A stretch of 64,000 bases of DNA from G963665925 sp050596425. GTDB taxonomy: Bacteria; Bacillota; Clostridia; Peptostreptococcales; Acidaminobacteraceae. Each line of letters opens with the position of its first letter. The stretch's first letter is position 1. The translations under genes and the position numbers were made by a program. Shown here piece by piece: positions 8,744-18,081 of this stretch. The notes beneath the pieces are model-generated. The model ran no database searches. It worked only from the letters and a program-made list of their open reading frames with translations, and had not been told where the DNA came from. The stretch spans positions 3,658,001 to 3,722,000 of the forward strand of contig NZ_CP192292.1 of NCBI RefSeq assembly GCF_050596425.1, in the 5' to 3' direction.

Positions 8744-10528
8744 TTAAAAGGCTTTTAGACAGTTAAAATACTTCCGATCTTCTTCTTGTATATGTTCTTG
8801 CATAACAACACCAATAAGAAAATCCATCAATTCCAAAGTGGTGATTCTTTCATCAACTGTGTTTTGTAAAACTTCTTTTGATTGCTCAATGAGTTGCTCG
8901 TGTATTCTGATATGTGTCTCCACATTAGGATAGGCACACGACTGAAGGATCTCTATTTCGTTTTTGAAGTGTATCTCCATCTCATGAATAAAGGTCTCAA
9001 CATTTCGAACTGTTTCATTGAAATTACTGTGGCTAAGGGATCTTTCAATAATAGAATTACACCTGTCTAGGAGCATTTGATGTTCCCTATCTATACCATC
9101 ATGACCACTGTTCCAGTCTGTGTTCCACTGCATCTTCACTAAAATTCGAACTTCCTTTAGATGGTCATTAACAGTCACCTTGTTTTTACCTGTATTTTTA
9201 GAGGTGTATAGGGCCTTGTCCGTCCTTGAAAACCAGGACTCCATATACTCACATTCCACCCACTGTGAACATCCCACGCTGGCTGTCACGCCATATTTTT
9301 GATTGAGTTCGTTTGATTCAATGCCCTCTCGAATTCTTTCAGAAATCAGCGCGGCGCCTTTCAAATCTGTATGGGGTAAAAGCAAGATGAATTCATCGCC
9401 TCCCCAACGGGAGAAAACATCTTCATATCTTATGATCTTTTTAACGATATCAACCACTTCAAGCAGAACTTTATCACCTGTGAAGTGACCGTAATTGTCA
9501 TTGACTTCTTTAAAATGATCAAGATCAAAATAAACCATAGAAATTGGATATTTTCTTCTATGAGACAGGCTAAACTCCTCTTGGACCCTTAAGTGAAAAT
9601 ACTCCCTTGTATAAATTTTAGTGAATCGATCAAGAATGAATTTCTTTTCAAGTTCAATTTTGTCTTTTAAAACAACATCAAAATTCGTTATATATTTATA
9701 TATAAAACGGGCTAAGATAAGACCAAATAGAATGCTAACTAAAATAGTGATCATATAGTAGGACCTGTAGTTATTCCATCCATTTTTCGGGGCTATATAA
9801 ACATCCCACCCACCAATGGAAGCCTTTGTTGTAAACTTAAGCGGTTTCATACCCAAAACCTTCTTGTCACCATATACAACATTCTCAGGCGCATCAGGTT
9901 GTGTGATTAAATAGATCACTCGATTTTCCAGCTCATGATCTTCAATAAAGCCAAAGGCTTGATCAGCCTTCAAAACAATACTTACCATGCCCCAGTAAGC
10001 ATCATTTTTGATCAGTGGCACCCGAACAATAAAACCCACTCCGCCTTGGACAAGATCGACCGGACCAACAAATAGCGGTTGTAAGGTTTCTTTAACCTTT
10101 TTTAATTGTTCAGCCTGCCCTGGCACTTTAGAAAAGTCCACGCCAATAGCCGACTCATTGCCCTCTAAAGGATACATCCAAAAAATTGTTGTGTCTTTGA
10201 ATATGCCCACATTTCTTATTTGATCCATTCGATCTCTTAAAAGAAAATCAAGATAAATATTGATGTCGTCATCGGTAAAATCATCTTTCATTTGAATATA
10301 TGCAGAAAACCCTGATAACAAACTTATATTCTGATTGGTGAAATTCTGTAGTTCATCCACCAAATTATGATACTTTAAAGACACTTCATACCGTTCGTTT
10401 GCCGCTAATCTGTTGGTATAGCTATTGATCAATGCATACGACAAAATTATGAGCAAGACAAAAACACTAACGGAGGTGATGCGTGCTGCAATTTTTCTAT
10501 TCAACCCGCTTTTCCAGTTACTATCCAT
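8744..10528 (-). CDS. CHASE-GGDEF diguanylate cyclase fused to hemerythrin
   Basis: 594 aa. TM1 (about 17-36), an extracellular CHASE-like sensor (about 40-250), TM2 (about 256-278), a GGDEF domain (about 296-455) and a C-terminal hemerythrin-like domain (about 466-594). The active site is RWGGDEF at about 375-380, intact, so it should make cyclic di-GMP from GTP. An RxxD inhibitory site (RYED) lies exactly five residues before the motif, which predicts product feedback. The hemerythrin part has the expected ligands: 'GHDGIDREH', 'HEMEIHFKNE', 'ETHIRIHEQL' and 'MQEHIQEED', consistent with a di-iron oxygen site. The ATG at 10528 follows GGAGGGG; an upstream TTG sits inside that site and is rejected. 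Likely couples an external ligand and oxygen to c-di-GMP. Confidence 0.9.
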   Translation of the reverse strand: MDSNWKSGLNRKIAARITSVSVFVLLIILSYALINSYTNRLAANERYEVSLKYHNLVDELQNFTNQNISLLSGFSAYIQMKDDFTDDDINIYLDFLLRDRMDQIRNVGIFKDTTIFWMYPLEGNESAIGVDFSKVPGQAEQLKKVKETLQPLFVGPVDLVQGGVGFIVRVPLIKNDAYWGMVSIVLKADQAFGFIEDHELENRVIYLITQPDAPENVVYGDKKVLGMKPLKFTTKASIGGWDVYIAPKNGWNNYRSYYMITILVSILFGLILARFIYKYITNFDVVLKDKIELEKKFILDRFTKIYTREYFHLRVQEEFSLSHRRKYPISMVYFDLDHFKEVNDNYGHFTGDKVLLEVVDIVKKIIRYEDVFSRWGGDEFILLLPHTDLKGAALISERIREGIESNELNQKYGVTASVGCSQWVECEYMESWFSRTDKALYTSKNTGKNKVTVNDHLKEVRILVKMQWNTDWNSGHDGIDREHQMLLDRCNSIIERSLSHSNFNETVRNVETFIHEMEIHFKNEIEILQSCAYPNVETHIRIHEQLIEQSKEVLQNTVDERITTLELMDFLIGVVMQEHIQEEDRKYFNCLKAF

Positions 10529-10600
10529 AAACCCCTCCAAGCAAATAATTTACAACCTAAGTACTTATACCCTTTATATCACCTATTAATTAGATTCCGG

Positions 10601-11377
10601 TCACTTTGCAATGATTACTTGGCAACCCGTTTCCACAAGTCTCATATAGATTTCTGGATAGACTTCCTTCAAATGATGGTCTGTCACTATTTTGTATTTT
10701 GGCAAAAGAGCTGCAACCTTCATTAAAGACTCTCTCGTAAACTTCGTGTGATCCGCCAAAATGAATATTTCTTCCCCTGCTTTTAGCATGGCCTTTTTTA
10801 TGGCTGTGTCATCCATTTCAGATGAACTCAAGCCCCTTTCCGGTGAAATAGCACACGATCCAATCAGCACCTTATTCACACGGAGTTTCTCTATAAAAGA
10901 GACGGCATCATGACTTACAGCTGTGCCATGCTGATTGTCCAGTAAACCACCAATTATAAAAACTTTAATACCACTATTGACTTGAATGAGTTCTGAAGCT
11001 ATTTGGATATTGTTCGTAAAAACTTTCAGATTCTTCTTATTTTCAAGCAGAGGCACCAAGGCACTCAATGTTGTCGATCCGTCGATTAAAAGTGAATCAT
11101 GATCATTGATGTAGCCAGCAGCACAAGATGCAATTGTCATTTTTTCTTTAGAATAGATTCTTTTGCGTGTGGCATAGCTGTGGACATCACCTCTTGGCTT
11201 CACTCTTACCGCTCCACCATGAGTCCTCTTGAGCAAGCCTTCTTCCTCAAGCCTTTTTAAATCCCTTCTGATTGTATCAACAGACACTCCAAAGCGATCA
11301 CTCAATCCAGCCACTTCTACTCGTCCATCACTTTCCAGTGTTTCAAGTATTTTATTTTGTCTTTCATTATTAAACAT
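10601..11377 (-). CDS. DeoR-family transcriptional repressor
   Basis: 258 aa. The N-terminal helix-turn-helix reads 'RVEVAGLSDRFGVSVDTIRR' followed by DLKRLEEEGLLKRTHGGA, the DeoR family signature. The C-terminal domain (about 75-250) is the DeoR sugar-phosphate sensor fold with 'LLIDGSTTLSALVPLL', 'VFTNNIQIASEL' and 'GLSSSEMDDTAIKKAML'. These repressors normally release DNA on binding a phosphorylated sugar. It is divergent from a HAD phosphatase gene, with phased TGTTTT repeats between them, so it probably controls that gene and itself. The effector cannot be read from sequence. Confidence 0.92.
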   Translation of the reverse strand: MFNNERQNKILETLESDGRVEVAGLSDRFGVSVDTIRRDLKRLEEEGLLKRTHGGAVRVKPRGDVHSYATRKRIYSKEKMTIASCAAGYINDHDSLLIDGSTTLSALVPLLENKKNLKVFTNNIQIASELIQVNSGIKVFIIGGLLDNQHGTAVSHDAVSFIEKLRVNKVLIGSCAISPERGLSSSEMDDTAIKKAMLKAGEEIFILADHTKFTRESLMKVAALLPKYKIVTDHHLKEVYPEIYMRLVETGCQVIIAK

Positions 11378-11499
11378 GATTACGCCCCCTTTCTTTAAGG
11401 ATATGCTGTTCTTTGCATGTTTTCAATAAAAAAATGCACTTCCTTGCCTATATTTTGTCAATCTTTTATTCAGAAGCCTATACATTGCTCTTATATTCA

Positions 11500-11568
11500 T
11501 GTTTTGTATCATTCTGTGCTGTTTTGTGCATTTTTATAATTGTTTTTTGCTGTTTTTCATGATATGAT
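11500..11568 (+). promoter_or_regulatory. Promoter of HAD gene with phased TGTTTT repeats
   Basis: TGTTTT begins at 11500, 11520, 11541 and 11551, spacings of 20, 21 and 10 bp, so all face the same side of the helix. A promoter candidate overlaps the last two: TTGTTT (11540-11545), 17-bp spacer, TATGAT (11563-11568). TG/T-rich repeats of this kind are typical DeoR operators; assignment to the adjacent DeoR gene is inference. Confidence 0.5.
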
Positions 11569-11602
11569 CCCATTAAAAGATGAAATCTAAGGAGTGAAAA
11601 AT

Positions 11603-12226
11603 ATGTACAAGCACATTGTATTTGATGTTGACGGCACTTTGATCAACACCGAGGAGGCCATTATAACGAGTCTTCAAAAAGTATTGCTCAAGGAGACAGG
11701 GAAAACTTACGAGATGTATGAGCTCGATTTTGTTCTAGGGGTGCCTGGGTCATATTCTATTGTAAAATTTGACTTAAACAATCCCAGCAAAGCCCTAGAT
11801 AAGTGGCAAGTTGGCATAAAGGAACATGCCCATCTCAATTCAATATACGAAGGCATTCTTAAACTGGTTACGACTTTAAGGGAAATGGGACATAAACTCG
11901 GCATTGTTACATCACGAAGAGACAGCGAATGTGACTCTGACCCACTCTTTAACACACTTAAACCATACTTTGACTGTATCGTCACTGCTGATCGAACTGA
12001 GAAGCACAAACCACAAGCCGATCCCCTACTTTATTATATGGACAAAACGCAGGCCAAAGCCAGTGAAACTGTTTATATTGGGGACACACCGTATGATAGT
12101 GCCTGTGCTGACAAGGCCGGGGTTGATTTTATGGTTGCAGGATGGGGAGCAAAACATATTGCATCCATTCCGAACAAGGATGTTCTTATACACCCTTATG
12201 AATTTATAAAATATGTTACACGCTAG
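11603..12226 (+). CDS. HAD-superfamily phosphatase, pyrophosphatase/phosphoglycolate type
   Basis: 207 aa. HAD motif I is 'VFDVDGTLINTEEA' near the N terminus with the nucleophile Asp and the Dx(D) acid. Motif II is 'GIVTSRRDSE', motif III the lysine in 'EKHKPQADPLL', and motif IV 'VYIGDTPYDSACADKAG'. A helical cap lies between motif I and II (about 17-80), as in C1-cap HADs. Probable substrate is a small phosphate ester, perhaps a sugar phosphate given the divergent DeoR regulator. The ATG at 11603 is spaced correctly from AAGGAG at 11589-11594; a GTG nine bases upstream lies inside the site. Confidence 0.85.
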   Translation: MYKHIVFDVDGTLINTEEAIITSLQKVLLKETGKTYEMYELDFVLGVPGSYSIVKFDLNNPSKALDKWQVGIKEHAHLNSIYEGILKLVTTLREMGHKLGIVTSRRDSECDSDPLFNTLKPYFDCIVTADRTEKHKPQADPLLYYMDKTQAKASETVYIGDTPYDSACADKAGVDFMVAGWGAKHIASIPNKDVLIHPYEFIKYVTR

Positions 12227-12290
12227 TGGTTCCTTAAAACTATTCCAAACTCAATTTATAAGACGCTTAAAAGCAGGCTCAAAATTATTT

Positions 12291-12341
12291 AAAAACCCCT
12301 CTGAAGGATGCTTGTATTAAAACATTCTTCAGAGGGGTTTT
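12291..12341. terminator. Bidirectional terminator (HAD / DUF523)
   Basis: Near-perfect arms AAACCCCTCTGAAG and CTTCAGAGGGGTTT (12327-12340) with flanking A and T runs between converging genes. Confidence 0.9.
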
Positions 12342-12367
12342 ATATTTAAATCTATAGCCCTTTAACT

Positions 12368-12781
12368 TTATAAGTCTTCTTCAGATTGAACAAGAAGATT
12401 CATTTTCATAAGTGCCCTTGTTGTAAGCCCATCACCAGCTATAAGACGCTTTGAAAAGCTGCCATCATATATATGTCCTGACCCGCAAGAAGGGGACCGG
12501 CTCTTCAATATAGCCTTATTTGCTCCAACCATACGAGCCAGTCGAGCCACCTCATCAGCACCTCGAACAAACTCAGCTGTAACATCCTGACCTGATTTTG
12601 TAACAACCCGATCCTTGATGATTTCAGCTGGATCTCTTGGGGTTTTTAGGCCACCCATTTGTTCTGGGCAAACAGGCATCCAAGTCTTGCCTTCAAGATA
12701 CTTTAAGACCTTCTCATTTTTATTATCTGAACCATCGTACCTGCATGACATGCCAATTAAACACGCACTGACTAGAATCAT
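12368..12781 (-). CDS. DUF523 family protein
   Basis: 137 aa, the usual size for DUF523 (YbbK). Family marks are the N-terminal 'VSACLIGMSCRYDG', 'PVCPEQMGGLKTPRDPAEI', and 'ILKSRSPSCGSGHIYDG', which place five conserved cysteines that may form a metal or redox site. The biochemical function is not established. The start at 12781 follows AAAGGAAC; a longer version with 14 extra residues lacks a ribosome binding site. It lies 75 bp downstream of mutS2 in the same direction and may be the last gene of the U32-mutS2 transcript. Confidence 0.9.
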   Translation of the reverse strand: MILVSACLIGMSCRYDGSDNKNEKVLKYLEGKTWMPVCPEQMGGLKTPRDPAEIIKDRVVTKSGQDVTAEFVRGADEVARLARMVGANKAILKSRSPSCGSGHIYDGSFSKRLIAGDGLTTRALMKMNLLVQSEEDL

Positions 12782-12856
12782 TTTTGTTCCTTTCAAAGCC
12801 ACTGTGGTAAAAACAACACCCATAAAAAAACATAGTTTTTAGATATGAGTCTCAAT

Positions 12857-15253
12857 CTATTTAAGTTCAACAATTGTGACACCTGATCCACCTTGATTTA
12901 GAGGCGCTTCAGAATAACTGCTAACATGATGATGGTGTTTAAAAAATTCCCGAAGACCTGTACGTAGGGCACCAGTGCCCTTTCCATGAATAACACGCAC
13001 TGACTCTAAATTGGCAAGGCAGGCATCATCTAAATACTTGTCCAGTTCGTATTCTGCTTCATCTAAAGTTTTGCCACGCAGGTCAATTTCTGTAGACATG
13101 TGCTTGGTTGCCGACACAAACTGACGCTCTTTTCCCCTTGCCCTTTTGTGGGCGAGGGGAGCTTCTTTTGATGCTTCTTCATCTACAAGCACGAGGTTCT
13201 TAACATTAACTTTCATTTTCATAATGCCAATCTGTACAGTGAGCTCACCACCATCATCTGGCAGAGTTACTACACTGCCTTTTTGACCTAGGGTGACAAC
13301 CTTTACTGTTTGTCCAAGCTTTAAGTCCTTCGGGATCTTCCTATAGACATCTTGATCTGGTTCAGCAATGGCAGCTGCGGCAACATCGTCAAGATTGTCT
13401 CTAAGTTTACGCCGCATTTTTTCGATTTTCTTATTGTTTTCCTTGCCCTGAGATTTATTCAATCCACGAAGTTCTTTGATAACCTCTTCTGACTCTTCTT
13501 TAGCTTTTTTAAGTATGGCCCTCGCTTCTGCTTTAGCTTCAGAGAGCATCTTGTCCCTTTGTGTTGATATACGATCCTCTTTTTCTTCAAGTCGCTTTTT
13601 GAGTTTTTCTATATCAAGACGAAGCCTGATGGCCTCATCCCTTTCAGATTCTGCTGTTTTTCTTTTTTCCTCAATAGATGTCAAAACTTCTTCAAACTCA
13701 ATATCATCTTGCTTAACAAGCGCCCTAGCAGATTGAATCACATCTTTAGACAAGCCCAATTTCATGGAGATTTCAAAAGCATTTGATTTGCCTGGTACAC
13801 CAATAAGCAACTTATACGTCGGACTAAGTGTCTCAACATCAAACTCAACTGATGCGTTTTCCATACCATCGTGTACCAGAGCAAACTGCTTGAGTTCAGA
13901 ATAATGTGTGGTTGCAATGGTTCTTATCTTTCTTTCATAGAGCTTTGTGAGTATGGCCATGGCAAGCGCCGCCCCTTCAGCAGGGTCAGTACCTGCTCCA
14001 AGCTCATCAAATAAGACCAGAGACTTTTCAGTCACATTCTCCAGAATATCAACAATATTTGTCATATGCGAAGAAAATGTCGATAAACTCTGCTCAATAC
14101 TCTGCTCATCACCAATATCAGCGTAAATGCTGTCAAAGACAGCCATTTCTGTTCCGAAATCCGCAGGAATATGGAGGCCGGACTGGGTCATAAGGGATAG
14201 AAGTCCCACAGTTTTAAGTGTGACTGTCTTACCGCCAGTATTTGGACCTGTAATAAGAAGGGAGGTGAACTCTTTGCCTATCCAAACATTAGATGGTACA
14301 ACCGTTTTGGCATCAAGGAGGGGATGGCGTCCATTCTTAATATGCAGGGCACCCTTGTCATTGAGTTTTGGTTCCACAGCGTTCATTTTTAGAGCTAGTT
14401 TTGCCTTAGCCACAATAAAATCCAAGATGGACAAATACTTTTGATTTGTCCTAACCTCGTCTGCGAAAGCGCCTACTGTCCCTGTAAGTTCAAGGAGTAT
14501 ACGCTCTATTTCCTTTTTCTCATCAAGTTTTAGTTCCTTAAGTTGGTTGTTGAGTTCCACGACAGCCATGGGTTCTATATATAGAGTGGCTCCGCTTGAA
14601 GACTGATCATGTACAAGTCCCTTAATCATATTCTTATATTCCGACTTGACCGGCACAACAAATCTATCCTGGCGGATGGTTACAATGGCATCCTGCAGGT
14701 ATTTTTGATTTTGAGCTGCATGAATAATAGAATCTAATTTCTTTCTAATATTAGCGTTTTTATTTTCAATGTCTCTACGTACTTTTCTAAGAGCAGGACT
14801 GGCATTGTCCGACACTTCATTTTCACCTGATATGGCATTTTCAATAGCATCTTCAATAGGCTTTAGATTTGTAAGAAAATCCGCATACTCGCCTAAAATA
14901 GGAAGTCCACCTTCAATTTCTTCTCTTTGTTTGGAAATAAAATTTTTCATCCGTCTGGCACTTCTTAATGAATCACAGACTTCTAGCAGTTGTGCCGGGT
15001 ATAAAAAAGATCCAATTTCTGCCACACGCACATGGGATGATAGGTCGTGAACACGTCCCATAGGAAACTGGGTATGCTTCATTAAGAGACTAAAGGCCTC
15101 TGATGTTTGCCCTTGCATGTATTTTACTTCAGTAATTTCACTTGAAGGTTCAAGTTCATCAACGATTCCCTTGCCTAGGACAGATCCCGCTTCTTTACGA
15201 AGCATTTCTTTGATTTTTTCGTATTCCAACACCCTAAGTGATTTTGAATTCAT
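12857..15253 (-). CDS. mutS2: Endonuclease MutS2
   Basis: 798 aa. A MutS-type ATPase with Walker A 'GPNTGGKTVTLKTVGL' (about 331-346), 'DIGDEQSIEQSLSTFSSHM' and Walker B 'LVLFDELGAGTDPAEGAAL', a long coiled coil (about 515-630), a KOW-like segment, and a C-terminal Smr nuclease domain with 'EIDLRGKTLDEAEYEL' and the 'VIHGKGTGALRTGL' loop. MutS2 is known to suppress recombination in some bacteria and to act on collided ribosomes in Bacillus; which applies here is not visible. The ATG at 15253 follows AGAGGTG; a GTG three codons earlier overlaps that site. Eleven bases separate it from the U32 gene. Confidence 0.96.
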   Translation of the reverse strand: MNSKSLRVLEYEKIKEMLRKEAGSVLGKGIVDELEPSSEITEVKYMQGQTSEAFSLLMKHTQFPMGRVHDLSSHVRVAEIGSFLYPAQLLEVCDSLRSARRMKNFISKQREEIEGGLPILGEYADFLTNLKPIEDAIENAISGENEVSDNASPALRKVRRDIENKNANIRKKLDSIIHAAQNQKYLQDAIVTIRQDRFVVPVKSEYKNMIKGLVHDQSSSGATLYIEPMAVVELNNQLKELKLDEKKEIERILLELTGTVGAFADEVRTNQKYLSILDFIVAKAKLALKMNAVEPKLNDKGALHIKNGRHPLLDAKTVVPSNVWIGKEFTSLLITGPNTGGKTVTLKTVGLLSLMTQSGLHIPADFGTEMAVFDSIYADIGDEQSIEQSLSTFSSHMTNIVDILENVTEKSLVLFDELGAGTDPAEGAALAMAILTKLYERKIRTIATTHYSELKQFALVHDGMENASVEFDVETLSPTYKLLIGVPGKSNAFEISMKLGLSKDVIQSARALVKQDDIEFEEVLTSIEEKRKTAESERDEAIRLRLDIEKLKKRLEEKEDRISTQRDKMLSEAKAEARAILKKAKEESEEVIKELRGLNKSQGKENNKKIEKMRRKLRDNLDDVAAAAIAEPDQDVYRKIPKDLKLGQTVKVVTLGQKGSVVTLPDDGGELTVQIGIMKMKVNVKNLVLVDEEASKEAPLAHKRARGKERQFVSATKHMSTEIDLRGKTLDEAEYELDKYLDDACLANLESVRVIHGKGTGALRTGLREFFKHHHHVSSYSEAPLNQGGSGVTIVELK

Positions 15254-15264
15254 ATCATTCACCT

Positions 15265-17715
15265 CTAATCGTCGGCGAAAACACCTCTGAAGTAATGCCC
15301 CCTTGTTAGACCCTTACTTACAAATCGGTTTCTTGCCTTTTCATCTTCTTCTGTTAAGTCATGATCCATTGTCCTTTTAAATAGAAGGATCGCCGTCTCT
15401 GTGTCTTCTCTATCTTCAAGTGTGAACACCATTCTATAATGATGTACCCCATTATCGTAAAGTGTCTCTAGCTCTTCTGGTACAAATAGTATTTTACTGT
15501 TAAGAATTTCTGTACGACACGTTTTCGTGGCTCTTAGCACAGGGAATATAGCCCCTTTTTTATCTTGTAACCCATAATTTTTCTTTTCGCATAGACCACA
15601 ATCAATATGCCCATTGGCAAGCGCTGCAGATATTGGACAATATTCCGTAACCATAACTGTTTGTCGGCCATACACCAAAGCCTCCAGTTGAGAGCCCTCA
15701 GCGCTTAAATTCTTTATTTGATACATGGTCATTTCAGGCGATAAGGTCATTACATCAGCATGATCTTTGTGCATATTCACAGCGTCCGTGTTAAAAACAT
15801 TCAGCCCTTGGTCAATGCCAATCACAGGAATATCGTGCTTTCGACCCCATTCAATCAGACCGTATGTTCCAGCCCAAAGCCCTGATGCTTGGCGGAGTAA
15901 GTCAAGGTTGTCCCTAAACATATCATATTCAAAATCCCGTACAATTCGCCCAGGAGCAAAAATAATTGGACATTCAATCTCCTCTGTTTCACCAAGGGCA
16001 ATTTCAAGCATTTCAAGTGTGGAAACCATGATCCCATCAACCCCTGTGTCAAGGGCTGCCCTAAGTTGGTCAAGTGTACGAACTTGTGCCCTGAACTTAG
16101 GAAAGGCGTGATTTTGGTCATCTTCTTGCGGATCAATCTCATGCACTTGATCCCTGATGATTGGTGCCACATGCGCCCTATCCTTATAGCGAATAGAGCG
16201 GACATCATCTAGGCTTTCAACAGCCTCACGTCTAAGGGCGTTTATACTTTTCATTGGCACAGCCAGTCCATCATCAAGATCAAGATTCAGACCCACGCAG
16301 TGGTAGGGAGAATCCCCTAGCTTTAATATTTGTTTTTCAACCCGTTCTTTATCAAGTGGTCTATTCATGGCCGCTTCAGGCACTTGGCCTTTTGCACAAC
16401 CCCTATGACCGTCTTCGTCGATTAGGGTCAGGGTCATCGGCTCATTTTGCTTAATCTGCATTTCAATTGTAACAGCCACACGCTGAACCTGACGGGCATA
16501 GGACTGTCGTGCCTCTTTCAAAAGGGCATCATTGACAGTTCTAAAAATAATCTCACCTGTCTTGACAGGATACTGCATATTCATGACAATATCCTGTCCA
16601 GCCTCAGCTTCTTTAACTCTGGCGCGGCCTATTTCAATAAACTCTACGCGGGCGCCAACAGACGTGTTGCCCCGCCTTATTTGAATTTCGTCCCCTACAT
16701 GAAGCCTTTCATTTATTTGAATGGTCATGCGCTTCCTATCTTTATCATATTGCTTGACCTCGGCCACTTTTACCCCGTTATTGCCTGGCCAGAAAGGATT
16801 CATTCTGTCTCTTGATTCCCCTGAAAAAAGATGACCTTTCGTAAAACCTCTTGTAAAAATATCGGCTGTTTCTTTTTTCAACTTGTCAATATCAAGCACT
16901 TGGCCCTTTAAGGCAGCATCAATGGCCTGTCTATATGCTCTCACCACAATAGCCGCATATTCAGGTCTTTTCATCCGTCCTTCTATCTTGAAAGAATTAA
17001 CCCCAGCCTTGATCAGTGCCGGTATCTCTTCAAGGGCTCTCAAGTCTTTGGGGCTTAGCAAATACTTCCCACCGTCGTGCTTCTGTGTCAGCTCCTCATC
17101 GACATCCACCAAGGTGTAAACTTGACGACAAGACTGTGCACAGCTTCCCCGATTGCCACTTCGGCCTCCTATCATGCTGGACATTAAACATTGTCCAGAA
17201 TAGGAAATGCAAAGCGCACCATGAACAAAGCACTCAAAATCAAGATCTGTGTTCTCACGAATAGACTCAATCTCCAGCACATTCATTTCACGCGGCAGGA
17301 CGACCCTTGATACACCTTTAGATTTCAAATATTGTATATCTTCTGTGCTGTGGGCTGTCATTTGTGTGGATGCGTGTATTTCAAAATCAGGATAACGGTC
17401 TTTAACACGTCCTAAGACACCAAAATCCTGAACAATGATTGCATCCACATCAGACTTATACAAGAAGTCTATGTAGTCATCCAAATCTTCCAGTTCAAAA
17501 TCGGCAACAAGGGTATTAACAGTCACAAAAACTGAGACACCATGTCTGTGACAAAATATCACGGCCTCCTTCAAGGCCTCTCGATCAAAATTTGCTGCAA
17601 ACTTACGAGCGCCAAATGACTTTCCAGCCAAATACACGGCATCTGCCCCATTAAAAACAGCCGCAACGAGGGCTTCCTTTGTACCAACTGGTGCCAGTAA
17701 CTCTATTTTATTCAT
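15265..17715 (-). CDS. Peptidase U32-family protein (RlhA-like)
   Basis: 816 aa. The N-terminal U32 catalytic-like domain starts MNKIELLAPVG and contains 'GADAVYLAGKSFGAR', 'CFVHGALCISYSGQCLMSS' and 'RGSCAQSCRQ', the signature cysteines of the family. A second domain from about 400 has the DUF3656-like collagenase insert, and the C-terminal part returns to a U32-like fold with 'DCGLCEKKNYGLQDKKG'. Long U32 proteins of this type include RlhA, needed for hydroxylation of 23S rRNA C2501 in E. coli, and some are called collagenase-like proteases; I favour the RNA-modification role. The start at 17715 follows GGAGGAAT. First gene of a U32-mutS2 operon. Confidence 0.88.
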   Translation of the reverse strand: MNKIELLAPVGTKEALVAAVFNGADAVYLAGKSFGARKFAANFDREALKEAVIFCHRHGVSVFVTVNTLVADFELEDLDDYIDFLYKSDVDAIIVQDFGVLGRVKDRYPDFEIHASTQMTAHSTEDIQYLKSKGVSRVVLPREMNVLEIESIRENTDLDFECFVHGALCISYSGQCLMSSMIGGRSGNRGSCAQSCRQVYTLVDVDEELTQKHDGGKYLLSPKDLRALEEIPALIKAGVNSFKIEGRMKRPEYAAIVVRAYRQAIDAALKGQVLDIDKLKKETADIFTRGFTKGHLFSGESRDRMNPFWPGNNGVKVAEVKQYDKDRKRMTIQINERLHVGDEIQIRRGNTSVGARVEFIEIGRARVKEAEAGQDIVMNMQYPVKTGEIIFRTVNDALLKEARQSYARQVQRVAVTIEMQIKQNEPMTLTLIDEDGHRGCAKGQVPEAAMNRPLDKERVEKQILKLGDSPYHCVGLNLDLDDGLAVPMKSINALRREAVESLDDVRSIRYKDRAHVAPIIRDQVHEIDPQEDDQNHAFPKFRAQVRTLDQLRAALDTGVDGIMVSTLEMLEIALGETEEIECPIIFAPGRIVRDFEYDMFRDNLDLLRQASGLWAGTYGLIEWGRKHDIPVIGIDQGLNVFNTDAVNMHKDHADVMTLSPEMTMYQIKNLSAEGSQLEALVYGRQTVMVTEYCPISAALANGHIDCGLCEKKNYGLQDKKGAIFPVLRATKTCRTEILNSKILFVPEELETLYDNGVHHYRMVFTLEDREDTETAILLFKRTMDHDLTEEDEKARNRFVSKGLTRGHYFRGVFADD

Positions 17716-17766
17716 ATATTCCTCCAGATCACCCAAGAATCTTGTAAACTCGGATTAATAAGATTC

Positions 17767-17884
17767 GGCGCTTGCAAAATTGCAAATTTCGTTCAACGTT
17801 ACACCCTATATAGAACATCTTCACTCGAACACTAAATCTCTATATAGGGTCTAACGTTGATCCTAAAATATTTTTGCATGCGCC
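17767..17884. repeat. Intergenic palindromic element, long copy
   Basis: Ends GGCGCTTGCAAAATTGCA and TTTTTGCATGCGCC are inverted and similar. The inner stem is 22 bp with one mismatch: 17793-17814 against 17839-17860 (CAACGTTA and CCCTATATAGA pair with their complements). Same layout as 5241-5352, but the inner stem sequence differs while pairing is kept. The remaining part of the 17716-18081 gap holds only the zapA terminator. Confidence 0.7.
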
Positions 17885-18000
17885 TAACCTATAATATCAT
17901 AGGTTCTTTGTCATGGCTATTGCATATAATCTTTCGAAACCAAGTCGTAATAATCGTTCAACTTTTTGTAATGTTTTGTGACAAAGAAGTGCCTTACACC

Positions 18001-18050
18001 AAAAACCCGCTTAAATCACGTATATAAAATACGTTCATCAAGCGGGCATT
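18001..18050 (-). terminator. zapA terminator
   Basis: Stem CCCGCTT (18006-18012) / AAGCGGG (18040-18046) with an inner ACGTAT/ATACGT pairing and a minus-strand TTTTT run. Shares 17 bases with the terminator at 44868-44904. Confidence 0.8.
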
Positions 18051-18081
18051 TTCAGTGTTATTATTATATGTCTTGTTTTAA

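Noticed and set aside
16447..16815. Plus-strand frame over the U32 gene, and similar long antisense frames (4469-4975, 19307-19708, 26242-26600)
   Set aside because: All are reverse-strand shadows of well-identified genes without starts or homology.
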